From: Streptomyces sp. M41(2017)
Lineage (GTDB): Bacteria > Actinomycetota > Actinomycetes > Streptomycetales > Streptomycetaceae
Assembly: GCF_002078175.1 (NCBI RefSeq)
Contig: NZ_MWFK01000001.1
Coordinates: forward strand, 372,001-436,000
Direction: 5' to 3'
Length of the DNA: 64,000 nucleotides
Each line of letters starts with the position of its first letter. The stretch's first letter is position 1. Under the pieces are notes generated by a model. That model was not told the DNA's origin and did not search any database. It saw only the letters and a program-made list of their open reading frames with translations. The position numbers and the translations under genes are program-made. This document shows positions 17,762 through 27,059 of the stretch, piece by piece.

Positions 17762-19018
17762 ATGTCCTTGATGAGGGGCCTCACCTGCCAGGTGCGGGCG
17801 TGGCGGGCGGAGCGGGCGGTCTGGAAGGCCGACATGGAGCGGTTCAAGGCCGACCGGCGGGCGGCGCGGCGCAGTGGCGGGAAGGTGCCCGAGAACCCGG
17901 GGCCACCGCCCACCGGCTTCTCGCTGCTGCCGTGGCTGCTGATGGGGCTGGGCTCCTTCTCGAACCTCCTCCAGGGCAGGACGGCCCAGCCGTGGATCGG
18001 CGCCGTGGGCCTGTTCGCCTTCAACTCGCTGTACATCTACGTGACCTTCCGGGCGTTCGTGAAGGACAAGCGGGAGTCCCGCTCCACGCGGGTGGCGCTC
18101 GTCGTGATGGGCGTCATCACGTGTGGGCTGGCCATCGGGTACGGCGGGAGCTGGCTGTACTTCTTCCCGCTGCTCGGGCTGGCCACCGGGGCCGTGCTGC
18201 GCGGTCCGTGGCTCGGGAGGACGGGCCTCGCCCTGACGGCGCTCGCCGCGGTGGTGTCGTCCGTGCAGGCGGGCTGGGACGCGCTGAACGTCGCGTACGG
18301 CACGTTCCTGTCGACGATGGTGACGGCGGCGATCCTCTCGCTCTCCGAGGCGGTGCGTGAACTGCGTTCGGCGCGCGAAGAGTTGGCCCGGCAGGCGGTC
18401 GAGAAGGAGCGGATGCGCTTCTCCCGGGACCTGCACGACCTGCTCGGGCACACGCTGTCCGTGATCGTGGTCAAGTCGGAGGCGACCCGCCGGCTGGCTC
18501 CCCGCGACCTGGACGCGGCGCTCGTGCAGGTCACCGACATCGAGTCGGTGGGGCGGCAGGCGCTCACGGAGATCCGGGAGGCGGTGACGGGATACCGGGA
18601 GGGCAGCCTCGCCACGGAGCTGGACCGCGCCCGCTCGGCACTGTCCGCGGCACGGGTGGAGCCGGTCGTACGCCAGTCGGGGCCGCCGCTCGTCCCGCAG
18701 ACCGAGGCCCTGCTCGGCTGGGTGCTGCGGGAGGCCGTCACCAACATCGTGCGCCACAGCGACGCGACCGGCTGCGAGATCACCGTCGACGGCACCCCGG
18801 ACCTGGTCCGCCTGACCGTCTCCGACAACGGCACCGAGGCGGCCCCGGCCACGCCCGACGCGGGCGGCGGCACCGGCCTCAAGGGCCTCGGCGAACGTCT
18901 CGCGGCCGCGGGCGGCTCCCTGGAGGCGGGTCGGACGCCACGTGGAGGCTTCCGGGTGAGAGCCGAACTGCCGGTGGAGGCGGTGGAGGCGGTGGACTTG
19001 ACGGAGATGTCGGGCTAG
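17762..19018 (+). CDS. NarL-type sensor histidine kinase
   Basis: 418 aa; GGGAGCGGG precedes the ATG. An amphipathic N-terminus is followed by ~5 transmembrane segments (residues ~50-205). A HisKA_3 dimerisation helix then carries the phospho-acceptor His in RFSRDLHDLLGHTLS. The HATPase domain has REAVTNIVRHSDA (N-box) and SDNGTE (G1). It belongs to the DesK-like membrane sensor class and lies 14 nt after the permease, so it is probably in the same transcript. Confidence 0.92.
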   Translation: MSLMRGLTCQVRAWRAERAVWKADMERFKADRRAARRSGGKVPENPGPPPTGFSLLPWLLMGLGSFSNLLQGRTAQPWIGAVGLFAFNSLYIYVTFRAFVKDKRESRSTRVALVVMGVITCGLAIGYGGSWLYFFPLLGLATGAVLRGPWLGRTGLALTALAAVVSSVQAGWDALNVAYGTFLSTMVTAAILSLSEAVRELRSAREELARQAVEKERMRFSRDLHDLLGHTLSVIVVKSEATRRLAPRDLDAALVQVTDIESVGRQALTEIREAVTGYREGSLATELDRARSALSAARVEPVVRQSGPPLVPQTEALLGWVLREAVTNIVRHSDATGCEITVDGTPDLVRLTVSDNGTEAAPATPDAGGGTGLKGLGERLAAAGGSLEAGRTPRGGFRVRAELPVEAVEAVDLTEMSG

Positions 19019-19081
19019 GACGCGGGGCCCGGCCTCCGGCCCCGCGCCGGGCGCAGGATGACGCCGGAGGCCCGGCGGCAA

Positions 19082-19185
19082 CGACCGTACGGGGTCGGCC
19101 GTACGGGGGTCGGTCGTACGGGGGTCGGTCGTACGGGGGTCGGTCGTCCGGGGGTCGGTCGTCCGGCGACCGGTCGTCCGGGGGC
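19082..19185. repeat. 15-bp tandem repeat, ~7 copies
   Basis: Unit CGGTCGTACGGGGGT with exact 15-bp period from 19096 to 19185 and a diverged first copy at 19082. It occupies the spacer between the histidine kinase and the response-regulator gene. GTAC-containing copies drift to GTCC towards the 3' side. Confidence 0.85.
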
Positions 19186-19325
19186 CCGCCGGGAGGGTGC
19201 CGATGCCCGGCCGGTCCGGCGGCCGGCGCTTCCGGTGGGCCGGTGCGGCGGCCGTCGCCACGCGTCCTCACCGGGGAAGGGCCGATCGTCGGTCCGTGGC
19301 GGCGGCCGCCGCCTACCCTTGGCCC

Positions 19326-19967
19326 GTGAACGAGATGCCCCGGGACCACCGCCCCGCCAAGTCCATCCGCGTGCTGCTCGCCGAGGACCAGGGGATGATG
19401 CGCGGGGCGCTCGCCCTGCTCCTCGGGATGGAGGCGGACATCGAGGTGGTCGCCCAGGTCTCCGCGGGCGACGAGATCGTGGACACCGCACTCGTCAGCC
19501 GGCCCGATGTGGCCCTGCTGGACATCGAGTTGCCCGGGATGAGCGGACTGGACGCCGCCGCCGCGCTGCGCGAGGAGGTGCCGGACTGCCGGGTGCTGAT
19601 CCTCACCACCTTCGGCCGCCCCGGGTATCTGCGCCGGGCCATGGAGGCGGGCGCGGCGGGGTTCCTCGTCAAGGACGGGCCCGTGGAGGAGCTGGCGCAG
19701 GCGGTCCGCCGGGTGCTGACCGGCGAGACCGTCGTCGACCCGGCGCTCGCCGCCGCCGCGCTCAGTGCCGGGCCCAGTCCGCTCACCGCGCGCGAGTGCG
19801 ACGTCCTGAAGGCGTCGGCCGACGGCGCGACGGTCGCGGACATCGCCGCCCGCGTCCATCTCTCGGAGTCGACGGTCCGCAACTACCTGTCCTCCGCCAT
19901 CGGGAAGACGGGCACCCGCAACCGCATGGAGGCGATGCGCGAGGCCCGCCAGCGGGGGTGGCTCTAG
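19326..19967 (+). CDS. LuxR/NarL-family response regulator
   Basis: 213 aa from GTG; an ATG nine nucleotides on is equally possible, and no strong RBS precedes either. The receiver domain has the acidic pair (AEDQ), the phospho-acceptor D in VALLDIELPGMSG, and K in LVKDGP. The C-terminal HTH is LTARECDVLKASADGATVADIAARVHLSESTVRNYLSSAIGKTG. It is the partner of the kinase upstream and likely controls the ABC exporter. The 300-bp gap between kinase and regulator, filled with tandem repeats, is unusual for this gene pair. Confidence 0.92.
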   Translation: MNEMPRDHRPAKSIRVLLAEDQGMMRGALALLLGMEADIEVVAQVSAGDEIVDTALVSRPDVALLDIELPGMSGLDAAAALREEVPDCRVLILTTFGRPGYLRRAMEAGAAGFLVKDGPVEELAQAVRRVLTGETVVDPALAAAALSAGPSPLTARECDVLKASADGATVADIAARVHLSESTVRNYLSSAIGKTGTRNRMEAMREARQRGWL

Positions 19968-19970
19968 GGC

Positions 19971-20043
19971 GTGTCCGCAAAGTCTCGCCTGCCCGGCGAC
20001 GCCCGGCCCGCCCTTCGGGCGGACGACGTGACGTTGCGGACAC
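19971..20043. mobile_element. MITE-like palindromic repeat, copy 1
   Basis: 73 bp bounded by perfect 10-bp inverted repeats (GTGTCCGCAA / TTGCGGACAC) with an inner CCGCCC-TTC-GGGCGG hairpin. A diverged copy in the opposite orientation lies at 23028-23084. It has no coding capacity and sits right after the response-regulator stop, so it may also act as a terminator. Confidence 0.7.
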
Positions 20044-20080
20044 CCCCTGGCGCGGACGGCCGGTCCGGCCGCCGGCCCCG

Positions 20081-20938
20081 TCAGGACCCCTTCGCCACCT
20101 TCGTCACCTTCACCGTTGCCGAGCGGTGGTCCTCGCCCTTGGGGGCCACGCAGGTGAACCAGTTCGCCCGCGATCCGTCCACCGGCCGGACCAGGTCCTC
20201 GAAGTCGCCGACGAGACCCGTGCCCGGGGCGGCGGGAGCGGCCTTCACCTTCGTGCCGTCGTCCCAGGTGCAGGTGACCTCCAGCGCGGTCGGGGCGACC
20301 CGGCCGACGACGAGCCGCCGCGAGTCGTCCGCCGCCGCCGGGTTCTCCGGGGCCAGCGTGGTCACGGCGTCCACGACCTGTCCGTCGGGCGGCGTGCCTC
20401 CCTTCTCCACCGGGGCGTTCATGAACGTCGACACCAACCCGCCGTCGCGCATCAGACGGCCGTAGTACCAGCCCTTGCCGACCAGGTCCGAGGGTGCGTG
20501 GATGCCGGCGGGGGCGAGGGCGTACCCCCTCATCGTCTTCAACTGGGCCCGCGCTTCCGACACGTTGCGCGGCGCCGCCCACACCAGGGCCTCCACCGTC
20601 CAGCCCTCGCCGTGGTCGGTCCCGCGCGCCACGGCCGTGCTCCGCGGCTTGTCGACCTGCCGGGAGTCCGGTGTCACCGGTGCGGTCGCGGCCGGCACGA
20701 CCCTGCGTCCCTCTCCGTCCGTCCCGCCGGCCGACGCCAGCGTTCCCGCGGAGCCGGCGACGACGAGGGCCGCCGCCGCGGCCAGGGTCCAGCGGCGGGC
20801 CCTGCGCCGACGTCCACCGCGCACCAGCTCCCGGTAGGGGACGGCGCCGATCCTCACCCCGTCGGCCGCCTCCGCGAGCAGCACCGCGATGTCCCGGTCC
20901 GCCGCCCCGCCGTGCTCCGCCTGTCCGTTCCCGCCCAT
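20081..20938 (-). CDS. Membrane-anchored partner of the ECF sigma factor (putative anti-sigma-like)
   Basis: 285 aa. A ~50-residue cytoplasmic N-terminus is followed by one transmembrane helix (RWTLAAAAALVVAGSAGTLA) and a ~200-residue extracytoplasmic domain with few cysteines (VTCTWDDG, WFTCVAP). It overlaps the sigma gene as TGATG, so the two are co-translated. The layout is that of the anti-sigma-like membrane proteins paired with SigE-family ECF factors in Streptomyces. No zinc anti-sigma HxxxCxxC motif is visible, so anti-sigma function is inferred from position only. Confidence 0.75.
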   Translation of the reverse strand: MGGNGQAEHGGAADRDIAVLLAEAADGVRIGAVPYRELVRGGRRRRARRWTLAAAAALVVAGSAGTLASAGGTDGEGRRVVPAATAPVTPDSRQVDKPRSTAVARGTDHGEGWTVEALVWAAPRNVSEARAQLKTMRGYALAPAGIHAPSDLVGKGWYYGRLMRDGGLVSTFMNAPVEKGGTPPDGQVVDAVTTLAPENPAAADDSRRLVVGRVAPTALEVTCTWDDGTKVKAAPAAPGTGLVGDFEDLVRPVDGSRANWFTCVAPKGEDHRSATVKVTKVAKGS

Positions 20939-21477
20939 CACGCCCGCCCTCCGTAGGTCAGCGTGTCGGCCAGGCCCGGTACGACACGGAGTTTCGCGAT
21001 TCCCTTGGCCGCGTTGCTCTTCACGGCGCCCACCGAGCAGCCCATCGCGGCCGCCGTCTGGATCTCGCTCAGGTCCTCCCAGTAGCGCAGGACGACCGCC
21101 TCGCGCTGCCGCGGGGGCAGTTGGGCGAGTGCGGTGAGCAGGGCGCCGCGGTCGTCGGCCCGCCCGATCGGATCCGCGCGGTCGGGGACCTCGTGTGTCA
21201 GGCCCGAGTCGTCCCTCGGCGCGAGGAACTCCTTGAGCTTCCTGCGGTGTCTGCGCGCGTGCGCGTTGATCATCACGCGCCGTACGTACGCCTCCGGTTC
21301 GTCCGCCGCGGCGATCCTGCGCCAGGCGACGTAGACCTGCTCCAGGGTCGCCTGGACCAGGTCCTCAGCGGCGTGCTGCTCCCCGGTGAGGAGAAACGCC
21401 GTACGCATCAGCCGCGGCCAGCGGCCGAGGACGAAACGGTGGAACTCCTCGTCCCGGGACTGCTTCCGATCCCCCAT
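20938..21477 (-). CDS. SigE-family ECF RNA polymerase sigma factor
   Basis: 179 aa, ATG preceded by GAGGAGG. Sigma-2 is RLMRTAFLLTGEQHAAEDLVQATLEQVYVAW and sigma-4 is LPPRQREAVVLRYWEDLSEIQTAAAMGCSVGAVKSNAAKGIAKLR. It is the short two-domain ECF type common in Streptomyces, co-translated with the membrane protein downstream. Confidence 0.93.
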   Translation of the reverse strand: MGDRKQSRDEEFHRFVLGRWPRLMRTAFLLTGEQHAAEDLVQATLEQVYVAWRRIAAADEPEAYVRRVMINAHARRHRRKLKEFLAPRDDSGLTHEVPDRADPIGRADDRGALLTALAQLPPRQREAVVLRYWEDLSEIQTAAAMGCSVGAVKSNAAKGIAKLRVVPGLADTLTYGGRA

Positions 21478-21528
21478 GAACACCTCCTCGATGCGTGAAG
21501 GAGTCCACGAGGGCCCGATCCCGTTGCC

Positions 21529-22956
21529 TCATCCGCGTGACGTTCTCCGTGGCAGCCATACGAGCATCAGGGCGGCGCCGGCCACCAGCAGGACGGCGCT
21601 GGTACGGAAGGCCAGGGCGTAGCCGGCGGTGAGGGACTCGGCGGAGTGGCTGTCCCCCGTGCGGGCCGCGGCGATGGTGGACATGACGGCGAGGCCGAGG
21701 GAACCGCCCATCACCCGCGAGGTGTTGACCAGTCCCGAGACCAGGCCCGCGTCCTGCGGGGTCGCACCGGAGGTGGCGAGGGAGGCGAGCGGGGTCTGCG
21801 CGAGGCCCGCGCCCGCCATCATCAGGATGCCCGGGAGCATGATCGCCGTCGGATAGGTGCCGTCCGCCGTCATCGTGGACTGCCAGCCGAAGCCGCCCGC
21901 CGCGAGGAGGGTGCCGAGCACGGCGACGGTGCGGGGTCCGGTCACCGTCATGAGCCGGGGCGCCAGCTTCGAGCCGAGGACCACCGCGAGGGAGCTGGGC
22001 ATCAGGGCGAGACCGGCCCCGAGGGGCGAGTAGCCGAGGACGTTCTGCGCGTAGAGGGTCATGAAGAACCACATGCAGAACATGGCGGAGCCGCTGACGA
22101 ACATCGCCGCGTTCGCCGAGGACACCGACCGGACCCGCAGCAGCGTCAGCGGCATCAGGGGGGCCTTGGTCCGTGCCTCGACGGCCAGGAAGGCTCCGAT
22201 GAGGGCCAGTCCGGCGCAGAGCGGCACCAGGGTCGCCGCCGAGGTCCAGCCCTCGGCCTCCGTCTGCACGATGCCGTAGGCGAGGGTGGCGAGCCCTGCC
22301 GTGACGAGAAGTGCGCCCGGCAGGTCCAGGCGGCGCCCGTTCCCGGCGCGGCTCTCCACCAGCCAACGGGCGGCGCCCGCCAGGACGACGGCGCCGACGG
22401 GCACGTTGATGAGCAGGACCCAGCGCCAGGACAGCCCGTCCACGAGCAGGCCGCCGACGAGTCCGCCCGCGGCACCGCCCCCGGCCCCGACGGCAGCCCA
22501 GGTCGCGATGGCACGCGCTCGGGCGGCGCCCGCCGGGACGGCCGACGTCAGGATCGTCAGCGTCGAGGGCGCGAGCACGGCCGCCCCGAGCCCCTGCACG
22601 GCCCGCGCCGCCAGGAGCTGCGGGCCCTCCTGCGCGAGGCCTCCGCCGACCGAGGCGAGCGTGAAGAGGGCGAGCCCGACCAGGAACATCCGCTTGCGGC
22701 CGTACAGGTCTCCGGCCCGGCCGCCGAGCAGCATGAACCCGGCGAAGGCGATCGAGTAGGCGTTCACCACCCATTGCAGCCCCGGCGCGCTCAGCCCCAG
22801 GTCGGCCCGCATGGACGGCAGCGCCACGTTGACGACGGACACGTCGAGGACGACGAGGAACTGTCCGGCGCAGGCGAGAGCGATCACCACCCAGGCGGGT
22901 GGCGCGACCGGTGCGGATGTACGGGTGTCTTCAGCGGCTCGGAGCATGGATGTCAT
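21529..22956 (-). CDS. DHA2-family MFS drug exporter (14 TMS)
   Basis: 475 aa with ~14 hydrophobic segments. Motif A is LGGRAGDLYGRKRMFLVG and motif C lies in WAAVGAGGGAAGGLVGGLLVDGLSWRWVLLINVP. It resembles EmrB/QacA proton-coupled exporters; the substrate is unknown. It lies 52 nt upstream of the sigma gene on the same strand and could extend that transcript. Confidence 0.92.
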   Translation of the reverse strand: MTSMLRAAEDTRTSAPVAPPAWVVIALACAGQFLVVLDVSVVNVALPSMRADLGLSAPGLQWVVNAYSIAFAGFMLLGGRAGDLYGRKRMFLVGLALFTLASVGGGLAQEGPQLLAARAVQGLGAAVLAPSTLTILTSAVPAGAARARAIATWAAVGAGGGAAGGLVGGLLVDGLSWRWVLLINVPVGAVVLAGAARWLVESRAGNGRRLDLPGALLVTAGLATLAYGIVQTEAEGWTSAATLVPLCAGLALIGAFLAVEARTKAPLMPLTLLRVRSVSSANAAMFVSGSAMFCMWFFMTLYAQNVLGYSPLGAGLALMPSSLAVVLGSKLAPRLMTVTGPRTVAVLGTLLAAGGFGWQSTMTADGTYPTAIMLPGILMMAGAGLAQTPLASLATSGATPQDAGLVSGLVNTSRVMGGSLGLAVMSTIAAARTGDSHSAESLTAGYALAFRTSAVLLVAGAALMLVWLPRRTSRG

Positions 22957-23027
22957 GCTCTCAACCGGCGGACGCTCCTGGCATCGGGATTTCGAAGCAG
23001 CGGGCGTGGCCGCCGGACCCGGGCCCG

Positions 23028-23084
23028 CGTCCGCAACGTCGCGTCGGCCGCCCGGAAGGCCGGGCAGGCATGACTTTGCGGACA
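23028..23084. mobile_element. MITE-like palindromic repeat, copy 2 (inverted)
   Basis: 57 bp. Its reverse complement starts TGTCCGCAAAGTC, continues with a TGCCTGCCCGG block and ends GACGTTGCGGACG, matching the copy at 19971-20043 at both ends and in the middle. The two copies flank the sigma/MFS block in opposite orientations. Confidence 0.65.
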
Positions 23085-23118
23085 GGTCCAGGACCCCGTG
23101 GGACGGGCGGGGGCCGCC

Positions 23119-24375
23119 TCAGACACCCGCGCGCAGCAGCGTGACCACGGCCGCGCCGCCCAGGCCGATGTTGTGGGCGAGTCCGACGCACGCGCCGGGC
23201 ACCTGGCGGTCCGCGGCCTCGCCCCGCAGCTGCCAGACGAGTTCGGCGACCTGGGCGATGCCGGTCGCGCCCAGCGGATGCCCCTTGGAGATCAGGCCGC
23301 CCGAGGGGTTCACCACCCAGCGCCCGCCGTAGGTCGTCGCGCCGGACTCGACGAGCTTGCCCGACTCCCCTTCCTCGCACATGCCGAGCGCCTCGTAGGT
23401 CAGCAGCTCGTTGACGGAGAAGCAGTCGTGGAGTTCGACGACGTCCACGTCCTCGATGCCGAGTCCGGAGCGTTCGTACACCTGGCGCGCGGCCTCGCGT
23501 GACATCGGCCGGCCGACGACGTCGATGCAGGAGCCGGAGGCGAAGGACTCCTCGGTGTCGGTGGTCATCGCCTGCGCGACGATCTCCACGGCCCGGTCCC
23601 CGAGTCCGTGGCGGTCGACGAACCGTTCGGACACGACGACCGCGGCGGCGGCCCCGTCCGAGGTCGGCGAGCACTGGAGCTTGGTCAGCGGCCGGTGCAC
23701 GGTCCGGGCGGCGAGGATCTCGTCGACGGAGTACACGTCCTGGAACTGCGCGTACGGGTTGTGCTGCGAATGCCGGTGGTTCTTGGCACCGACGGCGGCG
23801 AGCTGGGCCTCGGTGGTGCCGTACCGCTCCATGTGCTCCCGGGCGGCGTCGCCGAAGATCTGCGCGGTGGGCGGGGTCATCTCGAAGCCGTGCCGGGCGG
23901 CCATGATCCCGTAGTGGCGGGCGACCGGCGAGGTCGAGAAGTCCCCGCCGTCCGCGCCCGATCCGAGGGCACCGCGCTTCATCTTCTCGAAGCCCAGCGC
24001 GAGGACGCAGTCCGCGAGGCCGCCCTCGACGAACTGCCGCGCGAGCATCAACGCACTCGCCCCGGTCGCGCAGTTGTTGTTCACGTTGTACACCGGCACT
24101 CCGGTCAGGCCGAGTTCGTACGCGGCGCGCTGACCGGCGGTGGACGCCTGGAAGCAGTGGCCGACGGGGACCTGCTCCACGTCGGTGTAGGCGATCCCCG
24201 CGTCCGCGAGGGCGCCGGAACCGGCCTCCCGGACCATGTCCCAGTACTGCCAGTCCCGGGTCTCGGGCTTCTCGAACCGGGTCATGCCGACCCCGACGAC
24301 GTACGACTTCATGGCGGACCTGGCGGACCTGGCGGGCTCGGCGGGCTCGGTGCTCGTGGCGGGCTTGACGGTCAT
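23119..24375 (-). CDS. SCP-x-type thiolase / lipid-transfer protein (Ltp-like, possible steroid side-chain aldolase)
   Basis: 418 aa. Thiolase fold with the Ltp signature start [19 protein letters not shown], the nucleophile region [30 protein letters not shown] and [17 protein letters not shown]. It resembles mycobacterial Ltp1 (Rv2790c). Relatives Ltp2-4 cleave C-C bonds of steroid side chains as retro-aldolases with a DUF35 partner, but no DUF35 protein is seen nearby. It starts 13 nt after the acyl-CoA dehydrogenase in one operon; AGGAG precedes the chosen ATG. The first ~20 residues (Pro/Ala-rich) are extra, and ATG 24312 would give the usual N-terminus. Confidence 0.87.
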   Translation of the reverse strand: MTVKPATSTEPAEPARSARSAMKSYVVGVGMTRFEKPETRDWQYWDMVREAGSGALADAGIAYTDVEQVPVGHCFQASTAGQRAAYELGLTGVPVYNVNNNCATGASALMLARQFVEGGLADCVLALGFEKMKRGALGSGADGGDFSTSPVARHYGIMAARHGFEMTPPTAQIFGDAAREHMERYGTTEAQLAAVGAKNHRHSQHNPYAQFQDVYSVDEILAARTVHRPLTKLQCSPTSDGAAAAVVVSERFVDRHGLGDRAVEIVAQAMTTDTEESFASGSCIDVVGRPMSREAARQVYERSGLGIEDVDVVELHDCFSVNELLTYEALGMCEEGESGKLVESGATTYGGRWVVNPSGGLISKGHPLGATGIAQVAELVWQLRGEAADRQVPGACVGLAHNIGLGGAAVVTLLRAGV

Positions 24376-24388
24376 GGCAGTGGCGCTC

Positions 24389-26755
24389 CTAGTCTCGTGG
24401 CAGGCCGAGGATGCGTTCGGCGACGACGTTGAGCTGGACCTGCGTGGTGCCGCCGGCGATCGTCAGGCAGCGGGAGAGCAGGAAGCCGTGCACGGCCCGC
24501 TCGCCCGGACCCTCGCGCAACGCGCCCTCGGGGCCCAGGAGTTCGAGGGCGAGTTCGGCGACCCGCTGCTGGTGGGCGGTCTGCACCAGCTTCCGCACGG
24601 AGGCGCCCGCGCCCGGTTCGGTGCCGGACACCCGCTGGAGCGTCGTGCGCAGCCCGATGCAGGCCAGGGCGTGCGCCTCGGCGAGCAGGGCGCCCAGCCG
24701 GGCCGCGTCGACGTCCGCCCGTATCAGCGCCTCCAGGCCGGTGTCGAAGGTCAACTGGTCGGCCATGTGGACGCGTTCGTTGCCGAGGGTGTTGCGGGCG
24801 ACCCGCCAGCCGTCGTCGACCTCGCCGACGACCGCGTCCGCGGGGAGCAGCACGTCGTCGAACCAGACCTCGTTGAACAGGGAGTCGCCGGTGATCTCCT
24901 TCAGGGGTCGGATGTCGATGCCGTCCGTGGTCTTCATGTCGACGAGGAAGTAGGTGAGGCCCCGGTGCTTGGGCGCGTCCGGGTCGGTCCGGGCCAGCAG
25001 GATGCCGTGGTCGGCCCACTGCGCCGCGCTCGTCCACACCTTCTGTCCGTTGATCCGCCACCGGCCGTCCGCGGTGCGCTCGGCCCGGGTGCGCAGCGAG
25101 GCGAGGTCGGACCCGGCGTCCGGCTCGGAGAAGAGCTGGCACCACAGCAGGTCTCCGCGCAGCGTGGGCAGCAGATAGCGCTCCTGCTGGGCGGCGGTGC
25201 CGTGGGCGATGAGGGACGGCACGACCCAGGTGGCGATCCCGAGGTCGGCGATCCGTACGCCCGCCGCCGCCAGCTCCTGCTGTACGGCGAGCTGCTGCAC
25301 GGGTCCCGCGCCGAGCCCGTGGGGCGGCGGCAGGTGCGGGGCGGCGTAGCCGGTGGGCGCCAGCGCCCTGCGGACCGCCGCGGGGTCGAGACCGCGTACC
25401 GGGTCGATCGCCCGGCGGGCCTCGGAGCGGTACCGGTCGGCCTCGGGCGGGAGTTCGAGGCGCAGTTCCCGTCGTACCCCGTCCCGGGCGAGCCGGGCGG
25501 CCCGGCGCAGGTGTCCGCTCCCGGCCCCGTGCAGCTGGCGCGCCACGAGGGCGCGGCGCAGGTACAGGTGGGCGTCGTGCTCCCAGGTGAATCCGATGCC
25601 GCCGAGGATCTGGACGCAGTCCTCGGCGCAGGTGAGGGCGGCGTCGAGCGCGGAGCCCGCGGCGAGGGAGGCCACCAGTTCCCGTACGGGGGACGGCTCC
25701 CGCCCGGTGCGTGCGGCGTCCCAGGTGAGGGCCCGGGCCTGTTCCAGCCGGACGAGCATGCCGGCGCACAGGTGCTTCACGCCCTGGAACCGTCCGATGG
25801 GGCGGCCGAACTGTTCGCGGACCCGGGCGTGCCCGGCCGCGGTGTCCAGCGCCCACGCGGCGGTGCCGCAGGCGTCGGCGGCGAGGACGACGGCGGCGAG
25901 GTCCCGGACCGTCGACGGGCCCGCCGCGAGCACCCGGTCGGCGCCGACCCGGACCCCCTCGGCACGCACCTCGGCGGTCCCCCGCGTGGGATCGGCGCTC
26001 TCGTGCGGCCGTACGACGAGATCCCGGGCGTCGACGACCAGACACACGGAGCCGCTCCCCGCCCGCGACCCTCCGCCGCCACTCGGATCGCCCCCGGGCC
26101 CTCCGCCGCCGCTCGGATCATCCGGGCGCACTCCGACGCCGCCCGGATCGCCCCCTGCCGCGGCTCCGGCCCCCGGACGTCTTGCCGGCCCTCCGCTCAC
26201 GACGGACGCCGCGAGCACCAGGACATCCGCGTCGGCGCCGGAGAGCACGGGCGGCGCGACCCCGTCGAGCAGGTATCCGCCGCCGTCCACGGCCTCGGCG
26301 GTCAGGGAACCGGCTCCGAACGCGACCGCCCCGACACGGTTCCCGGAGCAGAGGTCCCGCAGGAGCCCGCCGAGCCCGCCCGCATCCCGGTCGCCCGCCC
26401 CGGGGGAATCCCCGGCGGTCGCAGCCGTGGACCCGGGGACGGCGGACGCGGGGAGGGCCGACGCGAGGACCGCCGCCGCGAGGGCGTGCGCGAGGAACGG
26501 TCCCGGAAGCGCCGCCCGCGCGGCCTCCTCCACGACCACGGCGAGGTCGAGGAGGTCGCCGCCGCCCCCGCCGTACTCCTCCGGAAGGTGCACGGCGAGC
26601 AGCCCCTGCGCGGCGAGCGCGTCCCAGAACGGCGGGCGGCCGGTGCCCGGGGCGTCGAGGAGTTTGCGGACCTCCTCGGGTGGCACGGCGCGGGCGATCC
26701 AGCCGTGGACGGCCTCGGCCAGCTCCCGCTGTTCCGGCGTGATCGCGATGCCCAT
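24389..26755 (-). CDS. fadE34: Fused two-domain acyl-CoA dehydrogenase, FadE34/ChsE3-like
   Basis: 788 aa; GGGGAGG precedes the ATG. Two acyl-CoA dehydrogenase units are fused. Residues ~1-400 end with [20 protein letters not shown] and [23 protein letters not shown]. Residues ~430-788 carry [63 protein letters not shown] and the terminal [22 protein letters not shown]. Motif order and spacing closely follow mycobacterial FadE34 (Rv3573c), an FAD enzyme acting on C5-acyl steroid side chains. A Gly/Pro-rich insert (~residues 185-235) is absent from that relative. KstR-like and CTGAC boxes sit 46 and 62 nt upstream. Confidence 0.9.
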   Translation of the reverse strand: MGIAITPEQRELAEAVHGWIARAVPPEEVRKLLDAPGTGRPPFWDALAAQGLLAVHLPEEYGGGGGDLLDLAVVVEEAARAALPGPFLAHALAAAVLASALPASAVPGSTAATAGDSPGAGDRDAGGLGGLLRDLCSGNRVGAVAFGAGSLTAEAVDGGGYLLDGVAPPVLSGADADVLVLAASVVSGGPARRPGAGAAAGGDPGGVGVRPDDPSGGGGPGGDPSGGGGSRAGSGSVCLVVDARDLVVRPHESADPTRGTAEVRAEGVRVGADRVLAAGPSTVRDLAAVVLAADACGTAAWALDTAAGHARVREQFGRPIGRFQGVKHLCAGMLVRLEQARALTWDAARTGREPSPVRELVASLAAGSALDAALTCAEDCVQILGGIGFTWEHDAHLYLRRALVARQLHGAGSGHLRRAARLARDGVRRELRLELPPEADRYRSEARRAIDPVRGLDPAAVRRALAPTGYAAPHLPPPHGLGAGPVQQLAVQQELAAAGVRIADLGIATWVVPSLIAHGTAAQQERYLLPTLRGDLLWCQLFSEPDAGSDLASLRTRAERTADGRWRINGQKVWTSAAQWADHGILLARTDPDAPKHRGLTYFLVDMKTTDGIDIRPLKEITGDSLFNEVWFDDVLLPADAVVGEVDDGWRVARNTLGNERVHMADQLTFDTGLEALIRADVDAARLGALLAEAHALACIGLRTTLQRVSGTEPGAGASVRKLVQTAHQQRVAELALELLGPEGALREGPGERAVHGFLLSRCLTIAGGTTQVQLNVVAERILGLPRD

Positions 26756-26800
26756 GCGTGCCTCCCCGAAGGCCCAAGGTGCGTGGATCGGGCGCCAGAC

Positions 26801-26814
26801 TAGAACACGTTCCA
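26801..26814. promoter_or_regulatory. KstR-like operator upstream of fadE34
   Basis: TAGAACACGTTCCA, with the AAC-NN-GTT core intact, lies 46 nt before the fadE34 ATG and only 2 bp from a CTGAC palindrome, so two regulators could compete or cooperate here. The 304-bp spacer to the divergent MFS gene holds nothing else recognisable. Confidence 0.8.
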
Positions 26815-26816
26815 TT

Positions 26817-26831
26817 CTGACGGTAGGTCAG
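26817..26831. promoter_or_regulatory. CTGAC-N5-GTCAG palindrome
   Basis: CTGACGGTAGGTCAG, 15 bp, extended to TTCTGAC...GTCAGA. It is directly adjacent to the KstR-like box. Confidence 0.72.
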
Positions 26832-27059
26832 ATCCTCATGGAACGGTCAAGAATTCGTTAGTACGCCGAAGCATCGGAATAGTTGCCCGGGCACACCGGG
26901 TTCTCCTTGCACGTATCCCGCACGGATCAGCCGACCGACGTCCCCGCATCCGCATGGATCAGCCCGACCGACCGTCCCTCGAATCCGCACGGATCACCCC
27001 TTTTCCGCTCCACCTCTCTTCTGAGTGCTCGCTTTCTTACGGCCTGGAGGCCCCACGCA

